Assembly (NCBI RefSeq): GCF_014062345.1
Contig: NZ_JACGLS010000001.1
Span: forward strand, 1-64,000
Source: Tenacibaculum pelagium
GTDB lineage: Bacteria > Bacteroidota > Bacteroidia > Flavobacteriales > Flavobacteriaceae
Direction: 5' to 3'
DNA: 64,000 nucleotides
Of the stretch, positions 28,204-36,873 are shown in pieces; position 1 is the stretch's first letter; every line of letters begins with the position of its first letter. Under the pieces are notes generated by a model. The model worked only from the letters and a program-made list of their open reading frames with translations. It was not told the origin of the DNA and made no database searches. The translations under genes were made by a program, and so were the position numbers.

Positions 28204-29829
28204 ATGAAACTTAAAAATTTACTATTTATTTGTTTGTTAGGAATGTTGAATGTTGTCATAGCGCAAACACCAGCAGATTATTTGTCAGCTGATTTTCATA
28301 AAGATAGAAGAGAAGTTTTACGTTCAAAAATGCCTAAAAATTCTGTAGCTGTTGTATTTGCAAATCCAATACGTAATAGAGCAAATGATGTAGATTATGT
28401 TTTTCATCAAGATCCTAATTTTTATTATTTAACTGGTTATCGAGAGCCTAATGCTGTTTTAGTATTGTTTTCTGATAATCAAACTGATGGTAAAGGGAAT
28501 ACTTATAATGAAGTTTTATACGTGCAAAAAAACGATCCCAGAGCAGAAATGTGGAATGGTAAGCGTTTGGGTATAAATGGAACAAAAAAAGAACTTGGTT
28601 TTAAAATTGCTAAAAATGCAGAAGAATTTATTTCTGATAAAATAGATTTTAAAAAGTTCGATCAAGTTTTTGTAGAAAAATTTAAAGACGATTATCGTAA
28701 TTCTGATAGAAATAAAGGTGAGGTTTATGATTTGGTAAGTGAGTTTAAAAATAAGTCAGGATACAGCCCCTCATCATTTTTATCAAAAGAAAAGAAGTAC
28801 GTGTACGAGTTAATAAAATCTACACCTATTGAAAATAGTGCTAACGTTGCTCAAGTTATAGGAAAAGCAGTTACATATTATCCAAATTTAAGAAAAGATA
28901 AATTATTAATGGGTTATAAAAATGCTACTAACGACAAACTAAAAAAGGAGTTTCAGCAAAAAGCAGCGTTAAAATTGGAAGCTAAATCTAATATAGATCT
29001 TCAGTTTTTACAAACACGATTAGCTGAAATGCGAGAAGTAAAAACTTCTGAAGAATTAAAATTGTTAACTAAAGCTATTCGTATTTCGGCAGTAGGGCAA
29101 ATTGAAGTAATGAAAGCAATGAAACCACATATGTCTGAAACGGAGATTCAAGGTATTCATGAATTTGTATATAAAAAATACGGAGCAGAGTATGAAGGGT
29201 ATCCTAGTATTGTTGGGGCAGGAAATAACGGATGTATTTTACACTACATAGAAAACAATAAAACCAAAGTTAACGATGAATTAGTGCTAATGGATTTAGG
29301 TGCTGAATATCGCGGATATACCGCAGATGTTACACGAACTATTCCTGCAAACGGTAAATTTTCTCCAGAGCAAAAAGCGATTTATAATATTGTTTTAAAA
29401 GCGCAAGATGCGGGTATAGCTGTATCAAAAGCAGGGAATCAGTTTTGGCAACCGGGTCAAGAAGCAAAAAAAGTAATCAATCAAGGATTATTAGATTTAG
29501 GAATTATAAAATCTTTAGATGAAAAGCATATGTATTTTCCTCACGGTACGTCGCATCATATTGGTCTAGATGTGCATGATCCAGGTACTTATGGGAAGTT
29601 TCAAAAAGATATGGTGATTACTGTAGAGCCAGGGATTTATATTCCAGAAGGTAGTAATTGTGATAAGAAATGGTGGGGAATCGCAGTGCGTATTGAAGAT
29701 GATATTTTAATTACTGATGGAGCTCCTGTAAACTTATCAAATGAAGCGCCAAGAACTGTTGAAGCTATTGAAAAAATGATGGCTAAGAAAAGTGTGTTAG
29801 ATGATTTTGTTCTGCCTAATTTAGATTAA
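28204..29829 (+). CDS. pepP: Secreted Xaa-Pro aminopeptidase (aminopeptidase P, M24B)
   Basis: 541 residues, about 100 longer than E. coli PepP because of a signal peptide (cleaved after VVIAQ) and an enlarged N-terminal domain. The creatinase/M24 metal ligands are present: Asp364 (MDLGAEYRGY), Asp375 (TADVTRT), His451 (HGTSHHIGLDVHD), Glu475 (VEPGIYIPE) and Glu498 (RIEDDILIT). It cleaves the N-terminal residue before a proline; the signal peptide places it in the periplasm or outside the cell. The next gene overlaps its stop by one base (TAATG), so translation is coupled. Confidence 0.94.
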   Translation: MKLKNLLFICLLGMLNVVIAQTPADYLSADFHKDRREVLRSKMPKNSVAVVFANPIRNRANDVDYVFHQDPNFYYLTGYREPNAVLVLFSDNQTDGKGNTYNEVLYVQKNDPRAEMWNGKRLGINGTKKELGFKIAKNAEEFISDKIDFKKFDQVFVEKFKDDYRNSDRNKGEVYDLVSEFKNKSGYSPSSFLSKEKKYVYELIKSTPIENSANVAQVIGKAVTYYPNLRKDKLLMGYKNATNDKLKKEFQQKAALKLEAKSNIDLQFLQTRLAEMREVKTSEELKLLTKAIRISAVGQIEVMKAMKPHMSETEIQGIHEFVYKKYGAEYEGYPSIVGAGNNGCILHYIENNKTKVNDELVLMDLGAEYRGYTADVTRTIPANGKFSPEQKAIYNIVLKAQDAGIAVSKAGNQFWQPGQEAKKVINQGLLDLGIIKSLDEKHMYFPHGTSHHIGLDVHDPGTYGKFQKDMVITVEPGIYIPEGSNCDKKWWGIAVRIEDDILITDGAPVNLSNEAPRTVEAIEKMMAKKSVLDDFVLPNLD

Positions 29830-30374
29830 TGAAGTTTACTAAAAAAGGAATCTCTAATATTGTATTTGTTGTAATTATTGGCTTGTTATTATACCCGCCA
29901 ACAAAAGAATATTTTATAAAGTTAATTTCTTTTTCACCTTCAGAAATTAGTATTGATGAGCGTAAACAGTTAAAAAATTATAATTGGAAATTAAAAGGGT
30001 TGAATACTTCAAATATTGATTTTAATTCAACTAGAAATAAAGTAGTTTTTGTAAACTTTTGGGCTACTTGGTGCCCACCTTGTAGAGCAGAAATGCCGAG
30101 TATTCAAGAATTATACAACGATTATAAAGATAAGGTTGAGTTTGTGTTTGTAAGTAATGAGGATTGGAAAACAATAGCTGGTTTTTATGAAGAGTACAAT
30201 TACGTTTTACCAACGTTTAATATTTTAAGTAATATCCCAGAGCAATTTAAAAGTAAAACAATACCTGCTACTTTTATTCTTGATAGGAAAGGAAACATTG
30301 TTGTAGATAAAAAAGGACCAGCTGATTGGAATAGTGAAAAAACAAGAAAGCTACTAGACGAATTACTAAAGTAG
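29829..30374 (+). CDS. TlpA/ResA-like thioredoxin-fold protein
   Basis: 181 residues. One N-terminal membrane helix ([17 protein letters not shown]), then a thioredoxin fold with active site [13 protein letters not shown] (Cys82, Cys85) and the cis-proline segment [17 protein letters not shown]. It is a membrane-tethered periplasmic thiol reductant, likely reducing disulfides or metal-protein cysteines. It overlaps the aminopeptidase P stop codon by one base, so the two form an operon; no functional link to the peptidase is evident. Confidence 0.9.
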   Translation: MKFTKKGISNIVFVVIIGLLLYPPTKEYFIKLISFSPSEISIDERKQLKNYNWKLKGLNTSNIDFNSTRNKVVFVNFWATWCPPCRAEMPSIQELYNDYKDKVEFVFVSNEDWKTIAGFYEEYNYVLPTFNILSNIPEQFKSKTIPATFILDRKGNIVVDKKGPADWNSEKTRKLLDELLK

Positions 30375-30380
30375 AATCAT

Positions 30381-30388
30381 TATTTTTG
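30381..30388 (+). promoter_or_regulatory. Candidate -7 element close to the VF530-like start
   Basis: TATTTTTG fits TAnnTTTG and lies five bases from the ATG, again suggesting a leaderless or nearly leaderless transcript. No convincing -33 box. Confidence 0.4.
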
Positions 30389-30393
30389 CCGAT

Positions 30394-30612
30394 ATGAGTC
30401 AAGAACAACCAAATAATCCGCTTCACGGAATTAAATTAGCTACCATGTTAGAAGAGTTATACTTAGAATATGGTTGGGAAGAAATGGGAGAAATTTTAAA
30501 CATTAATGCTTTTAAAAAGAATCCTACGTATAAATCAAGTTTAAAGTTTTTAAGAACCACACCGTGGGCAAGAACAAAAGTGGAAAACTTATATTTAAAA
30601 ATGATAAGTTAA
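30394..30612 (+). CDS. VF530-like DNA-binding protein (DUF2132)
   Basis: 72 residues covering the whole small family: [38 protein letters not shown], and [20 protein letters not shown]. The family was named after a Vibrio fischeri protein with a DNA-binding-type helical fold; its cellular role is unknown. Nearly invariant residues ([26 protein letters not shown]) are intact. It sits 19 bases after the TlpA-like gene and could be read from that operon or from its own promoter element at 30381. Confidence 0.92.
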   Translation: MSQEQPNNPLHGIKLATMLEELYLEYGWEEMGEILNINAFKKNPTYKSSLKFLRTTPWARTKVENLYLKMIS

Positions 30613-30619
30613 AAACTTA

Positions 30620-31471
30620 TTACTTTAAAACCACATCACTCCATTCTTTAGGGTTTTCTAACATAGGAAAATGGCCTGTGTTTTCTAACCAAAGCAATTT
30701 ATTGTTAGGAATCTCTTTATGTAACTGTTCTGCAATTGCTTTTACAGCAATTGGGTCGTGAGTTGCCCAAACTATTTTAGAAGGTATTTTAGTTTGTTTT
30801 AAGGCACCAATCCAACGGTTCCAGAAAAAATAGCGTTCGTTTATATAATTACTTAACAAATGAATTATATTTCTTCCGTTGTTATAATTAATTTGAAACC
30901 ACATTTCATTTAATTCTTCTTTTGAAACCTTTGATTTATTAAAATAGATTTTACGAATATTTCTATTAAAAATTGCTTGATTCGCCAGTTTAGCAACCCA
31001 TTTTCCTGTGATTTTATTCTTTAATAATTTTTGAATCGTTCTTAATTTTGCCAACTCAATATGCATACTTCCGTTGCATAAAATCAGTTTTTCGATATTG
31101 ATGGTTAACTGACTTTGATTATTTCTGGTAATAATTTCGGTAGCTACACTGGTGCCGTAATCATGCGCTAAAAGAGTAACATTTTTCAAATTCAACTTTT
31201 CCCAAAGTAACAAAGCAATATCAGCCTGTTCTATTAAAGAATAGGAATAGTCTAAAGGTTTATCAGAAAAACCAAAGCCTAAATGATCGTGAATAATTAC
31301 ACGATACTGTTTTGTTAAATAGGGTAGAACTTTGTAATAATCGAAAGAAGAAGTTGGGTAGCCATGTAAAATAACTAAGGTTTTATCAGAATTCCCTTCA
31401 TCAATAACAAAGATTTTTCGGTTGTTAATTGTTAAAAACTCTCCTTTGTATTTCCATTCTAATGAAGTCAT
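30620..31471 (-). CDS. Alpha/beta hydrolase, MEST-like
   Basis: 283 residues, no signal peptide. Oxyanion-region LHGYPTSSFDYYK at 35-47, HDHLGFGFSDKP at 61-72, nucleophile elbow AHDYGTS with Asp104, probable acid Asp239 (WATHDP) and His267 (NTGHFPMLENP). An aspartate nucleophile and the FGFSDKP stretch place it with epoxide hydrolase, haloalkane dehalogenase and MEST-like enzymes rather than serine esterases. The substrate cannot be predicted. Convergent with the VF530-like gene (7 bases between stops). Confidence 0.88.
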   Translation of the reverse strand: MTSLEWKYKGEFLTINNRKIFVIDEGNSDKTLVILHGYPTSSFDYYKVLPYLTKQYRVIIHDHLGFGFSDKPLDYSYSLIEQADIALLLWEKLNLKNVTLLAHDYGTSVATEIITRNNQSQLTINIEKLILCNGSMHIELAKLRTIQKLLKNKITGKWVAKLANQAIFNRNIRKIYFNKSKVSKEELNEMWFQINYNNGRNIIHLLSNYINERYFFWNRWIGALKQTKIPSKIVWATHDPIAVKAIAEQLHKEIPNNKLLWLENTGHFPMLENPKEWSDVVLK

Positions 31472-31513
31472 AAATACCTTTGTGTTTCTGATTACAATGT
31501 AGTGATTTTTGTG

Positions 31514-31521
31514 TAGTTTTG
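31514..31521 (+). promoter_or_regulatory. Candidate -7 element of the lipoprotein/priA operon
   Basis: TAGTTTTG fits TAnnTTTG and ends seven bases before the ATG at 31529, so the 5' leader would be only a few bases. A second match, TACCTTTG at 31475-31482, lies further upstream. Confidence 0.4.
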
Positions 31522-31528
31522 ATATTAG

Positions 31529-32239
31529 ATGAAAAAGCTTTTAGTATATATAATTCCCGCTTTATTAATAGTTATAGTTTCTTGTTCTAAAACTCCAAAA
31601 GAAAGAGTTTTAACAATGAGAGATGTTTTTCCAACTCAAAAAAATACTGATTCAACTTTTGTTTTTGATTTAGATACAGTTAAGAATTTTGAATCATTAA
31701 CTTCCGTTTTTTGTAAAAACTACTACAATAAAAAAGTAAGATATTTTATAAGAGGAAAAAATAATGACATTCCTTTTTCAATAAGAAGTATTATCGTTTG
31801 TACTAATGCAGCTTGTGGATTAATAAAATTTAAAAATGTACTATTTATCGATTATTTCACAGATAGTTTGTTTTATCATAATCGAATAAAATATAATTTC
31901 AATAAGGTTAATGTTGAAAAAATGTTGAAAAAACAATTTTTTAATAATGGAAAAAACCCTGAATTTGCAAGTAGTCCATATACAAGTTTGATTTTTTTAG
32001 AGTTTTCAGGAGAGATAAATAGCTCTAAAACGAGTTTAAAAAATAAAATAGATACTATTTCTAAATCATATTATAATTTTATAATAAGTTTTAATAAGCA
32101 AAATATAGATTCTCTTAAAAAACAATATCCATTAAAACTTATATTAAAAGAAGGAATTCCATTTATAGATGATAATGGTAATGTCACAAATTTTTATAAT
32201 CCACCACCGCCACCAACACCAATAGAAATAGTAGAATAA
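31529..32239 (+). CDS. Lipoprotein of unknown function
   Basis: 236 residues. A lipoprotein signal ends with lipobox IVSC (Cys19), then SKTPKERV. The body is lysine- and asparagine-rich with few recognisable motifs, including one small CTNAACG segment, and ends in a proline run (NPPPPPTP). I do not recognise the family. It overlaps the priA start by one base (TAATG), so it is cotranscribed and translationally coupled with the replication restart helicase, though its envelope location makes a functional link unlikely. Confidence 0.75.
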   Translation: MKKLLVYIIPALLIVIVSCSKTPKERVLTMRDVFPTQKNTDSTFVFDLDTVKNFESLTSVFCKNYYNKKVRYFIRGKNNDIPFSIRSIIVCTNAACGLIKFKNVLFIDYFTDSLFYHNRIKYNFNKVNVEKMLKKQFFNNGKNPEFASSPYTSLIFLEFSGEINSSKTSLKNKIDTISKSYYNFIISFNKQNIDSLKKQYPLKLILKEGIPFIDDNGNVTNFYNPPPPPTPIEIVE

Positions 32240-34683
32240 TGACACATTTCATCGACGTCATATTACCCATTCCGTTAAAAAAAACGTTTACTTATTCGGT
32301 AACCGAAGCGGAAGCTACATTCTTAAAAAAAGGAATGCGAGTTGCGGTTCCGTTTGGAAAAAGTAAAATTTATACAGCGTTGGTGTATAACATTCATCAA
32401 AAAGCTCCAGAATTATACGAAGCAAAAGACATTCATCAAATTTTAGATGAACAGCCTATTGTAAATGAGCGTCAATTAAACCACTGGCAATGGATTTCTA
32501 ATTATTATATGTGTTCGTTAGGAGATGTATATAGAGCAGCATTACCGTCTGCTTTTTTATTAGAAAGTGAAACAAGTATTTATAAAAACGAAGCTTTAAA
32601 AGATGAATCTGTTTTAACAGATGAAGAGTTTTTAATTTTTGAAGCTTTAGAGCATCATTCGCAATTAACAATTCATCAAGTAGCAGATATTTTAGGTAAG
32701 AAAACAGTATTACCAATTATTGATGGATTAATAAGTAAAGAAGCCGCTTTTATTAAAGAAGAAATCTACGAAACGTATAAACCTAAATTGGTTAAGTATG
32801 TTCGGTTAAATTCTAATTATACTTTAGATAACGGACTTCAAGAATTATTAGAACAATTATCAAGAGCTAAAAAACAAAAAGAGTTAGTATTAACTTATTT
32901 TCAATTAGCAGCTGCTAAAAAGCCAATAAAAGCAAAAGATTTAATTGAAAAATCAGGAGTTTCTTCAGCAGTTTTAAAAGCTTTGGTTGATAAAGAAATA
33001 TTTGATTTTTATCAGATTAAAACCGATAGAATAAGTTACCAAGGGGAAACAAATCAAATTAAACAATTAAATGAGTTTCAACAACAAGCGTATACAGAAG
33101 TTAAAGCATCTTTCGAAACTCAAAACGTAACTCTATTACACGGAGTTACTGGTTCTGGTAAAACAGAAATTTACGTAAAACTGATTAAAGAAGTTATTGG
33201 TGAGGGTAAACAAGTATTGTTTTTACTACCTGAAATTGCTTTAACAACACAGATAATTATGCGTTTACAAAACTATTTTGGGAATTTTATATCGGTATTC
33301 CATTCAAAATATTCCATGAATGAGCGAGTAGAAGTGTGGAACAATGTATTAGAAAATAAACCGAAAGCACAAATAATTTTAGGAGCGCGTTCATCAGGAT
33401 TTTTACCTTTTTCTAATTTAGGATTAATTGTGGTTGATGAAGAGCACGAATCTTCTTATAAACAATTTGAACCTTCACCAAGATATAATGCACGTGATGC
33501 TGCAGTGGTTTTAGGTCATTTACATAAAGCAAAAGTTTTATTAGGCTCAGCAACACCATCGTTAGAAAGTTATTACAATGCAAAGCAAAATAAATATGGT
33601 TTTGTTGAATTAACACGCCGTTTTGGGAATATTCAATTACCAAAAATTGAATTGATTGATGTAAAAGAGAAACATCGAAAAAAGGAAATGACTGGTCATT
33701 TTTCTGACCGTTTGTTAAAAATGATTAATGAAGCTTTAGACGAAAAAGAACAAGTAATTCTATTTCAAAATCGACGTGGATTTTCTCCGGTGGTAGAATG
33801 TACTACTTGTGGTGTTTCACCACAATGTCCTAATTGCGATGTGAGTTTAACCTATCATAAATTCCGAAAAGAATTAAAATGCCATTATTGTAATTATCAA
33901 CGATCAATGCCAAATAGTTGTGGCGCTTGTGGTACTGCAACTCTTGATACCAAAGGTTTTGGAACCGAACAAATAGAATTAGAGTTAAAAGAACTATTTC
34001 CGAACCATAATATTGGACGTATGGATTTAGATACCACACGTGGTAAATACGGATATCAGAAAATAATTGGTGCTTTCGAAGCACAAGAAATTGATATTTT
34101 AGTAGGAACACAAATGTTATCGAAAGGATTGGATTTTGAAAACGTATCGTTAGTTGGAGTTTTAAATGCCGATTCGATGTTGAATTTCCCTGATTTTAGA
34201 GCACACGAACGCGCGTATCAATTAATGGTACAAGTATCGGGTAGGGCAGGACGCACCAAAAAACAAGGTAATGTAGCCATACAAACTTATAATCCGTACC
34301 ATCAAATATTACAGCAGGTTTCCACCACAAATTATACTGAAATGTATAAAGAACAATTGCAAGATCGTTGGCAATTTCACTATCCGCCGTATTATAGAGT
34401 AATTAAAATTACTTTAAAGCATAAAGATTATACAAGAGTTGATAATGGAATAAATTGGTTGGTAAAAGCTTTACAAAATGTTTTTGGAGAAAATGTTTTA
34501 GGCCCATCTGCACCAGCGGTTTCACGTATTAGAAACTTATATATTAAAAATTTGGTGATTAAGATTCCGCCAAAACAATCACTAGGAAAAACTAAAGAAC
34601 AAATTGCTAAAATTAGAAATACATTTGAAGCGGTAAAAGATTTTAGACCTATTCGGTTTATTATTGATGTGGATGCTTATTAG
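32239..34683 (+). CDS. priA: Primosomal protein N' (replication restart helicase PriA)
   Basis: 814 residues. N-terminal 3'-DNA-binding domain (IDVILPIPLKKTFTYSV), Walker A GVTGSGKT at 302-309, Walker B with DEEH (VVDEEHESSYKQ), GSATPSLES, zinc-binding cysteine pairs CTTCG, CPNCD, CHYC and CGACG at about 518-565, and helicase motifs VGTQMLSKGLDFENV and QVSGRAGR. It rebuilds replication forks by loading the replicative helicase. All catalytic motifs are intact. It is second in the operon after a lipoprotein gene; the downstream region is an accessory insertion. Confidence 0.96.
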   Translation: MTHFIDVILPIPLKKTFTYSVTEAEATFLKKGMRVAVPFGKSKIYTALVYNIHQKAPELYEAKDIHQILDEQPIVNERQLNHWQWISNYYMCSLGDVYRAALPSAFLLESETSIYKNEALKDESVLTDEEFLIFEALEHHSQLTIHQVADILGKKTVLPIIDGLISKEAAFIKEEIYETYKPKLVKYVRLNSNYTLDNGLQELLEQLSRAKKQKELVLTYFQLAAAKKPIKAKDLIEKSGVSSAVLKALVDKEIFDFYQIKTDRISYQGETNQIKQLNEFQQQAYTEVKASFETQNVTLLHGVTGSGKTEIYVKLIKEVIGEGKQVLFLLPEIALTTQIIMRLQNYFGNFISVFHSKYSMNERVEVWNNVLENKPKAQIILGARSSGFLPFSNLGLIVVDEEHESSYKQFEPSPRYNARDAAVVLGHLHKAKVLLGSATPSLESYYNAKQNKYGFVELTRRFGNIQLPKIELIDVKEKHRKKEMTGHFSDRLLKMINEALDEKEQVILFQNRRGFSPVVECTTCGVSPQCPNCDVSLTYHKFRKELKCHYCNYQRSMPNSCGACGTATLDTKGFGTEQIELELKELFPNHNIGRMDLDTTRGKYGYQKIIGAFEAQEIDILVGTQMLSKGLDFENVSLVGVLNADSMLNFPDFRAHERAYQLMVQVSGRAGRTKKQGNVAIQTYNPYHQILQQVSTTNYTEMYKEQLQDRWQFHYPPYYRVIKITLKHKDYTRVDNGINWLVKALQNVFGENVLGPSAPAVSRIRNLYIKNLVIKIPPKQSLGKTKEQIAKIRNTFEAVKDFRPIRFIIDVDAY

Positions 34684-34694
34684 GGGTTTCGCTA

Positions 34695-34884
34695 GCGGTT
34701 AGTATATGGCAATTAGGGCAGAAGAAAGAGATAACCTTTCAATTTTGCTGACAACCAAAGCGTTGTATTTTGTTTTTATCTTAATCATTTTAAAAGCCAA
34801 ATCAACTATTTAGCGGTGTTTGTAAATAGCTATGAACTTCAGTAAACCACCGAATGCCCTATTTGCTATATACCGTGTTAGTAT
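34695..34884. repeat. Inverted-repeat intergenic element flanked by GTTAGTAT
   Basis: Arm 1 (34703-34719, TATATGGCAATTAGGGC) and the reverse complement of arm 2 (34856-34872, TATATAGCAAATAGGGC) match at 15 of 17 bases, about 136 bases apart. GTTAGTAT occurs at 34698-34705 and again at 34877-34884 as a direct repeat. The inner part holds a smaller partial hairpin (GCGGTGTTT / AAACCACCG, near 34813-34852). The region fills the gap between priA and the orphan gene and has no reading frame. It may be a cassette boundary, a miniature mobile element or an attC-like site; I cannot decide from sequence alone. Confidence 0.55.
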
Positions 34885-34886
34885 CT

Positions 34887-35417
34887 TTATATTTCTATTT
34901 CAGATGTCATATAATCTAATACTTCAAGATTATATTTCCCGTCAACGTACTCGCAAATCGGTTCAATTCTTTCTTCAAATTGCTTTATCCTTTTAATCAA
35001 ATGTTCTTCATTATCTTTGAATACTTTAGCATATTTTTCAACAGCTAGTTCAACGACTGATTCTAAGTCATTAATCTTAAAGTATTTGATAAAATCAATT
35101 GAAATATCATTGTCAATGAAGTGTTTTTCAAATTCCTTAAATTGATCTATATGAGTGATTAAGCCACAGAATACATTTGTTCTATTTGAGTCCCATAAAG
35201 CGGTGAAAAATGGAACCCAATATTCAATTGGAATCAAATCGCCATTGTCCACGAATTTATTGATTTCCTTAGCTAACTCAGATTTACCATTTAAAAATTC
35301 TTGTCTCAGTCTTTGTCCGTCTATTAAATTCAGATTTTGTTCAGAAACAATCATCTCAGAAATTCTGGGAAAAACAACACTTGAAATATCGTACCTGTAT
35401 ATTATTCCTGTTTTCAT
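34887..35417 (-). CDS. Orphan adenylate-kinase-like protein lacking the P-loop
   Basis: 176 residues from the ATG at 35417 (MKTGIIYRYDISSVVF); a TTG four codons earlier is a less likely start. From memory of adenylate kinase, the protein can be aligned almost without gaps. GIIY matches the first strand; DGQRLRQEFLNGKSELAKEI matches TGDMLRAAVKSGSELGKQ; NGDLIPIEYW matches the NMP-binding GKLVTDELV; HLIKRIKQFEERIEPICEYV matches the terminal kinase helix. The Walker A loop GxPGxGK is replaced by YDISSVVFP and there is no lid domain. It is therefore likely catalytically dead or repurposed. Isolated between an inverted-repeat element and namZ. Confidence 0.6.
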   Translation of the reverse strand: MKTGIIYRYDISSVVFPRISEMIVSEQNLNLIDGQRLRQEFLNGKSELAKEINKFVDNGDLIPIEYWVPFFTALWDSNRTNVFCGLITHIDQFKEFEKHFIDNDISIDFIKYFKINDLESVVELAVEKYAKVFKDNEEHLIKRIKQFEERIEPICEYVDGKYNLEVLDYMTSEIEI

Positions 35418-35512
35418 TATTGATGCCAACTCATTTGAGAATATGAATCCGTTTAAATGGTTTATATTAATGCTAGAAGTGTATTAGAAATTAGGTTGAA
35501 AATAAAAATAAA

Positions 35513-36763
35513 CTATTTATAAATAAGGTATTTATTTCTAATTGTTTTGAAATCTTCTATACCTTCTTTCCAAGAGTTTTTAATTTCTTGTTCAGTTAAA
35601 CCTTGTTCAAGTTGTTGTTGTAGCTTTTCGGTACCCGCATGAATGGTAAATGTTTTACCAAAAAAAGATTCCTTTTTTGGGGTTTGTTTATAAGCATCAA
35701 TTAACCATGTTAAATTAATAGTATTTAAATGGTCTGTTTCTCTAAGGTCTTTTCCGTAGCATAATTTGCCTTTGTGCTTTGGATATTTAGCTCCTTCGTT
35801 AGATTTTGGAGTATAACTAAAATCTGATTCTTTAAAAAAAGGAGCACCATAAATCTGAAATTGAATATGAGTTCCTCTACCAGCATTAATAGTAGTTCCT
35901 TCGAAGAAGCCTAAACTAGGGTATAAGTTAATTGATTTGTCGTTAGGTAAGTTAGGGGACGGTTTAATAGGTAAACTATATTGATAATCGTGTGTGTAGT
36001 TTTCTAAAGGAATTACAGTTAAATCACATTGTACACCATCTTTTAACCATTTTTCGCCATTAATCATTTGTCCATACTCACCAATGGTCATCCCATAAAC
36101 AACAGGAACTGGGTGCATACCCACAAAACTTTTGTGTTTAGGTTCTAATATAGGTCCGTCTATATAATGCCCATTAGGGTTTGGGCGATCTAAAACCATT
36201 ACCGGAATATTAGCTTCTGCACAGGCTTCCATTACATAATGCAATGAAGAAATATAAGTGTAAAAACGGGCCCCAACATCTTGAATATCAAAAACAACAA
36301 TGTCTATGTCTTTTAGTTGTTCGGTAGAAGGTTTTTTACTTTTTCCGTGAAGCGATAGAATTGGTAAGCCGGTTTTGGTATCAACCCCATCGTTTACATG
36401 AGCACCAGCATCTTCTTTTCCTCGAAAACCATGCTCAGGAGCAAAAACTTTTTTCACATTAATTCCGTTATAATTATGTAGATAATCTACCAAATGATGA
36501 CTCACCAATTTAGATCCCATAACATTCGGACTTACTTCTGCTCTCTGTAAAACGTTTAAGACAGAAGTTTGATTAGCAACAATTGCAATGTTTTTTCCTT
36601 TTAATTTTGAAAGATATAAATCAGTTCTATCTGCTCCTGTTTTTAGTTTCGAATCAGTTTTTTCAACCTTTTTAATTGTAGATTTTTGCTGTTGCGCACA
36701 AGATGTAAACTGAAAACAAATAAAAAGTGAAAATATAATAGAGTGTGAGAAGATGTGTTTCAT
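35513..36763 (-). CDS. Exo-beta-N-acetylmuramidase NamZ-like lipoprotein (DUF1343)
   Basis: 416 residues from the ATG at 36763, selected because it opens a lipoprotein signal (MKHIFSHSIIFSLFICF then lipobox FTSC); an upstream in-frame start adds 11 unneeded residues. The body matches DUF1343/GH171: NVKKVFAPEHGFRGKEDAGA, DIVVFDIQDVGARFYTYISS, VLDRPNPNGHYIDGPILEP, NLPNDKSINLYPSLGFFEGT. The founding member, Tannerella NamZ, removes non-reducing-end N-acetylmuramic acid from peptidoglycan fragments, so a role in cell-wall recycling or scavenging at the outer surface is likely. It follows the terminator of the upstream endonuclease gene. Confidence 0.9.
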   Translation of the reverse strand: MKHIFSHSIIFSLFICFQFTSCAQQQKSTIKKVEKTDSKLKTGADRTDLYLSKLKGKNIAIVANQTSVLNVLQRAEVSPNVMGSKLVSHHLVDYLHNYNGINVKKVFAPEHGFRGKEDAGAHVNDGVDTKTGLPILSLHGKSKKPSTEQLKDIDIVVFDIQDVGARFYTYISSLHYVMEACAEANIPVMVLDRPNPNGHYIDGPILEPKHKSFVGMHPVPVVYGMTIGEYGQMINGEKWLKDGVQCDLTVIPLENYTHDYQYSLPIKPSPNLPNDKSINLYPSLGFFEGTTINAGRGTHIQFQIYGAPFFKESDFSYTPKSNEGAKYPKHKGKLCYGKDLRETDHLNTINLTWLIDAYKQTPKKESFFGKTFTIHAGTEKLQQQLEQGLTEQEIKNSWKEGIEDFKTIRNKYLIYK

Positions 36764-36817
36764 TAAAGTTGAAATTTTAAAAGATAAAGTTACCAATTAA
36801 AAATCTTTATATAATCA

Positions 36818-36851
36818 AAAAAGACAGTCAAATTATATTGACTGTCTTTTT
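36818..36851 (-). terminator. Terminator after endonuclease gene 1
   Basis: Perfect 14-bp stem AAAAAGACAGTCAA / TTGACTGTCTTTTT with a six-base loop, 23 bases past the stop of the endonuclease gene on the minus strand. Confidence 0.85.
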
Positions 36852-36873
36852 ATTTGATAAATGGATAAAGAAA

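Noticed and set aside
34695..34884. Integron attC site
   Set aside because: The arms share some features (GTTAG) but do not give the full R/L box pattern, and no integrase is present; kept only as an unexplained inverted repeat.
35417..35429. TTG start adding four residues to the kinase-like orphan
   Set aside because: The ATG at 35417 fits the first strand of the kinase fold better; both remain possible.
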